A stretch of DNA of 5,791 nt from GCA-020344555 sp964548955 (GTDB taxonomy: Bacteria > Planctomycetota > Phycisphaerae > UBA1845): assembly GCA_964548955.1 (NCBI GenBank), contig CAZJTP010000240.1, positions 1 to 5,791 of the forward strand. Direction: 5' to 3'. The notes below the pieces were generated by a model, which made no database searches, was not told where the DNA came from, and saw only the letters and a program-made list of their open reading frames with translations. Position 1 is the first letter of the stretch. Every line of letters starts with the position of its first letter. Of the stretch, positions 1-4,460 are shown one piece after another. A program made the position numbers and the translations under genes.

Positions 1-36
1 CTCGTACCGGACGTGGGAGAGATCGACTTTGTGTAA
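1..36 (+). CDS. Possible C-terminal end of an upstream gene (partial)
   Basis: Reading from base 1 gives eleven codons (LVPDVGEIDFV) and then TAA at 34-36. The stretch is GC-balanced, and the sequence turns sharply AT-rich straight after the stop, which is what a gene end would look like. It would converge on the channel gene that stops at 146. Eleven residues are too few to name a family, and an open stretch of this length also occurs by chance, so this is a tentative call. Confidence 0.3.
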   Translation, partial: LVPDVGEIDFV

Positions 37-42
37 ATATCA

Positions 43-146
43 AAACGTCGAAAAGTAAAGACAAAGACCAATGATGCACCGGATTGTCTTTACGTCTCCA
101 TATTCTGAGATTTTGACGTTTCGACCATTTTTACTTTTTGACGTTT
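43..146. repeat. Nested inverted repeats in a convergent AT-rich gap
   Basis: Bases 43-59 are the inverse complement of 130-146 with one mismatch over 17 positions. The right arm touches the last base of the channel stop codon. Inside lies a perfect 10-base inverted repeat, GTAAAGACAA at 55-64 against TTGTCTTTAC at 84-93, with a 19-base loop. The two pairings share bases 55-59, so they exclude each other. The box TTTTGACGTTTC also occurs twice in direct orientation, at 111-122 and 136-147. The gap may act as a two-way terminator for the flanking convergent genes, or be a remnant of a small mobile repeat. The long loops and lack of a compact GC stem make a standard intrinsic terminator unlikely. 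Confidence 0.6.
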
Positions 147-1150
147 CACTCGTCGTGTTCGATTTCGTCAAGGCGACTTGATACACCGGCCGGGCCGACG
201 AGAATCAGCGTATCCTTTGCTTCCAAATGGGCGTCCGGGTCAGGTCCAACGAGCGCTTCCCCGTCGGCGCGTTTGATCGCCACGACAATCGCACCCGTCT
301 TGCGGCGCACGCCGGAGTCGCGCAGTGACCTCCCCACCAGCGGCGACTCATCGCCGATCTCGTACTCATCGAGTTCCAGGTCGACTCCCTTGTTGGCAAC
401 CTCTACGAAATCAACCACCGTGGGGCGAGTCAGGATGTTCGCGACCCTGGTGGCGCCGATCGCCTGTGGACAGATGACCCGCGTGGCGCCCGCACGGGTG
501 AGCTTGGCCTCCGTGGAAACTTGCTCCGCACGAGCGACGATGGTCAGATTGGGCTGGAGCGTGTGCGCCGTCAACGTAATATAGACGTTGTCCGCGTCAC
601 TCGGGAGCAGGATCACCAGCGCATTGGCCCGCATCAGACCGGCTTGCAGCAGCGTGTCCTCCTCGGAGGCGTCGCCGATAACATACGGAACGTGGGCGTC
701 TCGCAAGTCCGGATCGAGTGCATGCTCCTTCTCGATGACGACGACGGGCACACCGCGTTCGCGCAGCTCATGGATGACGAGGGCACCCATACGGCCAAAG
801 CCGCAGAGAATCACGTGGTTGCCTAGATGCTCGATAGACTTCTCCATTTTTTTCCTCTCCCGCAAGGAGCGCAGCTCGCCACCCACAACCAGGGTTATCA
901 ATGACGTAAACGCATATGAGACAGTGACGATCCCGAAGGCGATCACACCGATCGTCCACAGTTGCCCGCTCCGGCTCAACGGTATGACTTCACGATAGCC
1001 CACGGTCGAGAGCGTGATGACCACCATATACAGAGCGTCGAGAAACGTGGGGTGATGCTCTGCTTCAACGATCATGTACCCGGCGGCACCGACGAAGAGC
1101 ACCGCGAGTACGGCCAGGATCGACAGGATCAAACGCAAACGGGGTGGCAC
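146..1150 (-). CDS. Two-helix potassium channel with RCK (TrkA-N/TrkA-C) domain
   Basis: This 334-residue inner-membrane protein has the layout of MthK-like K+ channels: two membrane helices around a pore loop, then a cytosolic regulator of K+ conductance. The first helix is at about residues 6-28, the pore helix at 39-47 and the second helix at 64-90. The RCK-N Rossmann domain starts with VILCGFGRMG (glycine motif at 117-122), followed by an acid at about E140 and the GDAS turn near residue 160. An RCK-C (TrkA-C) domain fills about 247-327. The filter reads TVGYR at 49-53, where the usual motif is TVGYG, so conduction or selectivity may differ. I chose the GTG start at 1150 because GGAGG (minus strand, 1159-1163) lies 8 bases before it and the protein then begins MPPRLRL, a short basic lead into the first helix. 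A TTG at 1204 would add 18 residues but has no visible ribosome site. The gene is divergent from the SEC-C gene and appears to be a single-gene unit. Confidence 0.9.
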   Translation of the reverse strand: MPPRLRLILSILAVLAVLFVGAAGYMIVEAEHHPTFLDALYMVVITLSTVGYREVIPLSRSGQLWTIGVIAFGIVTVSYAFTSLITLVVGGELRSLRERKKMEKSIEHLGNHVILCGFGRMGALVIHELRERGVPVVVIEKEHALDPDLRDAHVPYVIGDASEEDTLLQAGLMRANALVILLPSDADNVYITLTAHTLQPNLTIVARAEQVSTEAKLTRAGATRVICPQAIGATRVANILTRPTVVDFVEVANKGVDLELDEYEIGDESPLVGRSLRDSGVRRKTGAIVVAIKRADGEALVGPDPDAHLEAKDTLILVGPAGVSSRLDEIEHDE

Positions 1151-1158
1151 GTGCAAAG

Positions 1159-1163
1159 CCTCC
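1159..1163 (-). promoter_or_regulatory. Ribosome binding site deciding the channel start
   Basis: On the minus strand this reads GGAGG, followed by 8 bases and then GTG at 1150-1148. It is the best Shine-Dalgarno match near the 5' end of the gene and favours the GTG over the upstream TTG at 1204-1202. Confidence 0.65.
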
Positions 1164-1208
1164 AGTCGCAAAACGCCGAATCCAGCGGTATTCTGGATCG
1201 TCAACTGA

Positions 1209-1306
1209 GGATTGTCGATTGCGGATGGCCGATTCTTCCCGGCCGATAATCGCGCCTCTTACGGGCAGAAACCGCCGCATGATCGACAAACTATCATCGA
1301 CAATCC
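1209..1306. repeat. Inverted repeat with ATCGACAA boxes; SAIRN-QS type fragment
   Basis: GGATTGTCGAT at 1209-1219 is the exact inverse complement of ATCGACAATCC at 1296-1306. A further ATCGACAA at 1282-1289 lies 14 bases before the copy at 1296-1303. Read on the minus strand, 1235-1209 encodes ESAIRNRQS, close to the peptide NPQSAIRNPQS. I know that peptide from translated dispersed intergenic repeats in planctomycetes and other bacteria. The element may be a decayed repeat copy or an operator for the rightward promoter just downstream. Confidence 0.5.
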
Positions 1307-1332
1307 GGGATGATTCGCTGTTGGCTGTTCTT

Positions 1333-1341
1333 TGGTAGAAT
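1333..1341 (+). promoter_or_regulatory. Extended -10 promoter for the SEC-C/dapB unit
   Basis: The bases TGGTAGAAT form a TGn extension followed by TAGAAT, five of six matches to TATAAT. A weak -35 (TTCGCT, 1314-1319) lies 16 bases upstream; extended -10 promoters often lack a good -35. Transcription would begin near 1348-1350, leaving a leader of about 90 bases before the ATG at 1440. Start-site mapping would settle it. Confidence 0.4.
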
Positions 1342-1439
1342 AGGTGGATGATGGCGGGCTGCGTGGGCGGCCGGCAGCCGCGGCGGCTGGGCCTGGCGTA
1401 GCCAAAGGCATCACAGTTGAATCCGAGCGGGGCAAAACC

Positions 1440-1646
1440 ATGAGTAAGAGTGATGACGGGAGTGTGGAACGGTACCGTGAAAGGGAGAGACGCGAGAAGG
1501 ATCATCAGAGGCAGCTTCCGGGTGTGGATGAAGAACCGCTTCCGCCACCGGTTGAGCCGATCCACACCGACGCCAAGCCGAAACGCAACGATCCCTGCCC
1601 CTGCGGTAGCGGCAAAAAGTACAAACAGTGCTGCGGGAAGAAGTAG
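1440..1646 (+). CDS. Small SEC-C motif zinc-binding protein
   Basis: This 68-residue protein ends in a SEC-C motif, DPCPCGSGKKYKQCCGKK. Cysteines 53, 55, 64 and 65 give the CxCx8CC zinc-ligand pattern known from the C-terminus of SecA, where it helps bind SecB and the ribosome. The first 35 residues are very hydrophilic, with a charged RERERREK run and a proline-rich PLPPPVEP segment, so this part is probably a disordered or helical tail. There is no signal peptide or membrane segment, so it should be cytosolic. The role of stand-alone short SEC-C proteins is not established. I use the ATG at 1440; an in-frame GTG at 1344 would add an Ala/Gly-rich, low-complexity lead and lies at or before the predicted transcription start. 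The stop is 14 bases before dapB, so the two genes are probably co-transcribed and may be translationally coupled. Confidence 0.8.
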   Translation: MSKSDDGSVERYRERERREKDHQRQLPGVDEEPLPPPVEPIHTDAKPKRNDPCPCGSGKKYKQCCGKK

Positions 1647-1660
1647 GTGCGGACAAAGGT

Positions 1661-2437
1661 ATGATCCGACTTGCCATAGCCGGTGCAACGGGCCGGACGG
1701 GACGTTGTGCGCTGGAGCTGGCTTCGCGTGATGACCGGTTCGAGATTTCCGCGGCGTTGACGAAGCCGGGGTGTCCCACATCCGGCACGACCCTGCATCT
1801 CGCTGACCGTAAAATCATTGTTAGAGAAACGCTCGATGTCACATGCGATGTGCTCATCGACTTCACCGTCGCCGCGGGCACGATAGCCTGGCTCGAGGTG
1901 TGTACGCAGCACGGCATCCCAATGGTCATCGGCGCTACCGGGCACGATGATCAGCAGCTCGAACGGATCAAGGTGGCGGCCCGTGCAATTCCCCTATTGA
2001 AAGCCTCCAACTTCAGCATCGGCATCCAAACGATCCTCAACGTTATAGGTAACGTGGCGAAGGAACTCGGCAAATCGTACGACGTCGAAATCATAGAGGC
2101 CCATCACCGCTATAAGATCGACGCACCCAGCGGCACCGCGCTGACGCTGGCCGACGAGATCGCAGCCGCCAGGGGTCGCACGCGAGACGACAGCGTCATC
2201 TTCGGGCGGCGCGGGCAGGTCGGCGAGCGTCCCGGCGGGCAGATCGGCGTCCACGCAGTTCGCATGGGTGAGCTGGTGGGATCGCACGAGATTCACTTCA
2301 GCGGGCCAGGCGAGACCATTACCATCCGCCACACGGCCCACTCACGTGACACGTTCGCAGCCGGTGCGCTGCGGGCAGCGGCGTGGATCGTTGGGAAGCC
2401 GCCGGGCTTCTACACCCTGCGCGACGCCATGGATTAG
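1661..2437 (+). CDS. dapB: 4-hydroxy-tetrahydrodipicolinate reductase
   Basis: DapB reduces the DapA product to tetrahydrodipicolinate with NAD(P)H in the cytosol, on the route to diaminopimelate and lysine. The protein has 258 residues, slightly short for the family. It opens with the nucleotide-binding motif AIAGATGRTGR (6-16). The middle has VIGATG (89-94) and ASNFSIG (115-121). The catalytic signature EAHHRYKIDAPSGTAL (146-161) places H148 and K152 at the positions of E. coli H159 and K163. The C-terminal part (GELVGSHEIHFSGPGETI, HTAHSRDTFAAGAL) is typical of the family. The ATG at 1661 gives the normal MIRLAIAGATG start; a GTG at 1628 would add 11 atypical residues and overlap the SEC-C gene. 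AAAGG is too close to the ATG to be a good ribosome site, so coupling to the SEC-C gene is plausible. T34 and K35 stand where E. coli has E38 and R39, which bears on cofactor choice. dapA and the other lysine genes are not nearby. Confidence 0.96.
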   Translation: MIRLAIAGATGRTGRCALELASRDDRFEISAALTKPGCPTSGTTLHLADRKIIVRETLDVTCDVLIDFTVAAGTIAWLEVCTQHGIPMVIGATGHDDQQLERIKVAARAIPLLKASNFSIGIQTILNVIGNVAKELGKSYDVEIIEAHHRYKIDAPSGTALTLADEIAAARGRTRDDSVIFGRRGQVGERPGGQIGVHAVRMGELVGSHEIHFSGPGETITIRHTAHSRDTFAAGALRAAAWIVGKPPGFYTLRDAMD

Positions 2438-2463
2438 CAACCCGCGGCAAAACGCAGTTTCTC

Positions 2464-2537
2464 TGTGGGACCGACTTTCCAGTCGGTCTTCTCAGCTACC
2501 CCACGGCAATCTGACAGGCTGGAAAGCCTGTCCCACA
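2464..2537. repeat. Dispersed two-hairpin palindromic repeat (QAFQP type)
   Basis: The element begins TGTGGGAC and ends GTCCCACA, so its ends are inverted repeats. It contains two perfect 8-bp hairpins with 4-base loops: GACCGACT-TTCC-AGTCGGTC (2469-2488) and GACAGGCT-GGAA-AGCCTGTC (2513-2532). The second is an inverted version of the first. The TGTGGGAC flank and the loop are kept, while two base pairs of the stem differ with both partners changed. On the minus strand part of it reads VGQAFQPV, the peptide I associate with a very abundant planctomycete intergenic repeat. That family link is from memory and not searched. Confidence 0.75.
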
Positions 2538-2641
2538 TACTGTTGCCACGGGCTGTTAGAAGACCGGACACTGTCACCGGTCATCAAATCCGGAATGGCT
2601 ACACGACATTGGATCGGTGCCGGGTGATAGTGACTGCACGG

Positions 2642-2670
2642 TTGAACGTCACCCGTTGATGCGATAAAAG
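2642..2670 (+). promoter_or_regulatory. Candidate promoter for the ABC ATPase gene
   Basis: TTGAAC at 2642-2647 and TAAAAG at 2665-2670 are 17 bases apart, each matching four of six consensus bases. The -35 lies in the loop of an inverted repeat, CGGGTGA (2621-2627) with TCACCCG (2649-2655), which could be an operator. The match is weak and could be chance. Confidence 0.25.
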
Positions 2671-2745
2671 CCGGGTAGCCCGCATACACAATCGTTGCGG
2701 GTGGGACGGTCGATTAACGACGCAACGCAACGCGAGAGATTCTAA

Positions 2746-4008
2746 GTGGCCGGCGTAACGCTCGAACACATTACCAAGGTTTTCCGCAACAAGCGCCGTA
2801 AGGTGCGCGCGGTAGATGACCTGAACCTCGGCATCGACGATCGGGAGTTCGTGGTCCTGGTGGGCCCGTCCGGGTGCGGCAAGACGACAACGCTGCGACT
2901 CATTGCCGGGTTGGAGGAACTATGCGCCGGAACGATTCGAATTGGGGAGCTGGTCGTCAACGACGTTTCTCCCAAGGATCGTGACGTGGCCATGGTCTTC
3001 CAGAACTACGCCCTGTACCCGCACATGACCGTCTTTAGGAACATGGCATTCGGTTTGAAGATGCGTCGCACGCCCAGGGACGAGATCAAGAGAAATGTTG
3101 GGGAAGTCGCCCGCCTGCTCCACCTGGAGGATCTCCTGGACCGCAAGCCGGCGGCGCTGTCCGGCGGGGAGCGTCAACGCGTCGCTCTGGGCCGGGCCAT
3201 TGTGCGCAGACCGAAGGTCTTCCTGTTCGATGAACCGCTGTCCAATCTCGACGCCAGGCTTCGGGTTCACATGCGGACCGAACTCAAAAGCCTGCACCGC
3301 AACCTGGCAACGACCATGATCTACGTAACGCATGATCAGGAAGAGGCCATGACGTTGGGCAGCCGCATCGTCATTCTCAAAGACGGCCGCATCCAGCAGT
3401 GCGGCGCGCCGCTTGCGGTCTACAACCGCCCGGTCAACCGGTTCGTCGCCGGCTTTATCGGCACCCCGCCGATGAACTTCCTGCAAGGCCGGTTGGAGGG
3501 CGACGGCGGGACGGTCTGTTTTGTCGGAGATATTGGCCGAGTGGTAATGCCGCCGGACTCGGCGGACAAGCTCAAATCCTGTTGTGGCCGGACCGTCGTA
3601 CTCGGTGTGCGGCCGGAGCATCTGCGCTTACAGAGTTCTTCGCTTTTGTGTAGTGGAATTGTGGACACTGAACACTCCTTGACGAAGGAGAATCCGCGCG
3701 GGCTAAAGTCCGCGGCTCGCTGTACAAAAACGGAAAACGCTCTAGACGATGCGGATCGGACGGTGGTGCAAGGTCGTTCAATCGACCGGTGCAAAGATTA
3801 CGCTGCGATGGGAGAGGCGACCGTCCTTGTGGTAGAGCCGCTCGGGGACAGCATCCACGTTCATCTGGCCGCAGCCGGTGGTGCCAATATCGTGTCACGA
3901 GTACCACCGGATACGATCATATCGCCCGGGGATCGGGTCAAGCTTAGTATGGACATCTCGCATGCCCATGTGTTCGCCGCGGACGAAAGCGGTAAGCGTC
4001 TGAATTGA
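2746..4008 (+). CDS. MalK/UgpC-type ABC transporter ATP-binding protein
   Basis: This 420-residue cytosolic ATPase would drive a CUT1-class importer (sugars, oligosaccharides or glycerol phosphate). All nucleotide-binding motifs are intact: Walker A GPSGCGKTT (40-48), Q-loop Q86 in FQNYALYPHMTV, signature LSGGERQRVALGRA (138-151), Walker B VFLFDEP (158-164) with E163, D-loop SNLDA (166-170) and the switch H196. A C-terminal OB/TOBE regulatory domain starts near residue 245 and includes VVLGVRPEHLRL (284-295), the family hallmark. Residues of about 297-355 look like extra sequence, since the fold seems to resume at GEATVLVVEPLGDSIHVHL (356-374). The total is longer than the roughly 360-370 residues usual for the family. 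The GTG start is fixed by an in-frame TAA directly before it (2743-2745), and a weak GAGAG lies 8 bases upstream. No permease or binding-protein gene follows, so it may be a shared ATPase serving transporters elsewhere. The substrate cannot be told. Confidence 0.93.
   Translation: MAGVTLEHITKVFRNKRRKVRAVDDLNLGIDDREFVVLVGPSGCGKTTTLRLIAGLEELCAGTIRIGELVVNDVSPKDRDVAMVFQNYALYPHMTVFRNMAFGLKMRRTPRDEIKRNVGEVARLLHLEDLLDRKPAALSGGERQRVALGRAIVRRPKVFLFDEPLSNLDARLRVHMRTELKSLHRNLATTMIYVTHDQEEAMTLGSRIVILKDGRIQQCGAPLAVYNRPVNRFVAGFIGTPPMNFLQGRLEGDGGTVCFVGDIGRVVMPPDSADKLKSCCGRTVVLGVRPEHLRLQSSSLLCSGIVDTEHSLTKENPRGLKSAARCTKTENALDDADRTVVQGRSIDRCKDYAAMGEATVLVVEPLGDSIHVHLAAAGGANIVSRVPPDTIISPGDRVKLSMDISHAHVFAADESGKRLN
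3675..3715. repeat. Palindromic repeat inside the ATPase coding sequence
   Basis: Two hairpins lie side by side within the extra segment of the ATPase gene. The first is CTCCTT-GACG-AAGGAG (3675-3690). The second (3694-3715) is CCGC, a GC bulge, GGGC, TAAA loop, GTCC, GCGG: an 8-bp stem with one G-T pair. It resembles the GCGGGCTAAAGCCCGC palindrome that I know as a dispersed repeat in planctomycete-type genomes, with peptides such as RGLKPAA. Here it is read as ENPRGLKSAAR (residues 315-325) without breaking the frame. Confidence 0.65.
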
Positions 4009-4460
4009 GCTCCGGGTTTTATGCGGTCTCAGGAGGTTTTGCGCTTTACCCAACCGACGAATCCCAGGCCAACGTTGGCCCGACACGCGTGATGGCGTGT
4101 CCGGAGCGTTTGCCCGTTCTCACGCTACGGTGCAACGCCGCTGATTCCACCGGCACGGACGCATGTTTAACGCCGTCGGCATTGTCCGGCGCCCCGGCGC
4201 TGCTCGTGGGTGCGCCTTAGGTTCGGGTGCAGCGGAGAACAGGATAATCCTGGGCACCGTCCAACGGCCAGTGATTCTCTCGGAAGTTATCGGATGGGCC
4301 TACTGCGTGGCGGAGCAGGGCGGTTCCGCCCGGGTATCAGGCTTATGTTGCGGTTGTTATCAGGCTCGTCGTGCGGTGGGGCACGCGAATGCGTTGAAGA
4401 CTCGGGGATTCTCCTACGGTTACCTGCTGCCGCCTTTTGTTGGACTTCTCTCGTCTTCTG
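4009..4460. other. Convergent intergenic region with hairpins, no gene seen
   Basis: About 450 bases separate the stops of the ATPase and the osmoprotectant transporter gene. Structures present are a 14-base palindrome (4067-4080), a 7-bp hairpin (4082-4101), GCGCC/GGCGC (4189-4200), CAGGA-TAA-TCCTG (4240-4252), a GGGCG/CGCCC hairpin (4318-4331), and the direct repeat TATCAGGCT at 4335-4343 and 4358-4366. None is followed by a clear T tract. Open frames here translate to Arg/Cys/Gly-rich sequence with no family features, and the longest runs into the opposite-strand gene. A decayed gene or an RNA cannot be excluded. Confidence 0.6.
4067..4101. repeat. Perfect palindrome next to a 7-bp hairpin
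   Basis: GGCCAACGTTGGCC (4067-4080) is a perfect 14-base palindrome. One base later GACACGC (4082-4088) pairs with GCGTGTC (4095-4101) around a GTGATG loop. It lies about 60 bases past the ATPase stop. It could stop or protect the transcript or bind a dimeric protein, but there is no T run to make it a standard terminator. Confidence 0.5.

Larger units (their letters stand above)
1151..1439. other. Divergent intergenic region
   Basis: This gap separates the minus-strand channel from the plus-strand SEC-C gene and should hold promoters for both. It contains three ATCGACAA boxes, a dispersed-repeat fragment, an extended -10 element for the rightward genes, and a GC hairpin at 1375-1389 (CAGCCG, CGG loop, CGGCTG) that would lie in the SEC-C leader. 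A 5-bp hairpin, GGCCG with CGGCC, is at 1227-1244. I found no convincing promoter for the channel: a TTGACG at 1204-1199 on the minus strand has no acceptable -10 at a normal distance. No extra gene is supported here. Confidence 0.7.
2438..2745. other. Intergenic region between dapB and the ABC ATPase gene
   Basis: This gap of about 308 bases holds a two-hairpin dispersed repeat (2464-2537) and a weak candidate promoter (2642-2670). CGGTCTTCT at 2484-2492 is also matched by its exact inverse AGAAGACCG at 2558-2566, a possible larger pairing enclosing the second hairpin. No intrinsic terminator with a T tract is visible after dapB, and I see no gene here. Confidence 0.7.

Noticed and set aside
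1151..1204. TTG start for the channel at 1204
   Set aside because: There is no ribosome site upstream, while GGAGG is well placed for the GTG at 1150.
1344..1439. Upstream GTG start extending the SEC-C protein by 32 residues
   Set aside because: The added sequence is low-complexity Ala/Gly/Arg, and the GTG lies at or before the predicted transcription start.
1628..1660. Upstream GTG start for dapB
   Set aside because: It overlaps the SEC-C gene and adds residues before the conserved MIRLAIAGATG N-terminus.
1065..1781. Long minus-strand open frame of 238 codons
   Set aside because: It overlaps the channel, the SEC-C gene and dapB, has no domain features, and runs through the repeat-bearing gap; it is a shadow of real genes.
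2920..3621. Minus-strand open frame of 233 codons inside the ABC ATPase
   Set aside because: It is the antisense of a gene whose motifs are all intact; its translation shows no family features.
4335..4366. TATCAGGCT direct repeat as an attachment site or array
   Set aside because: There are only two 9-base copies 23 bases apart, with no integrase, spacer pattern or tRNA nearby.
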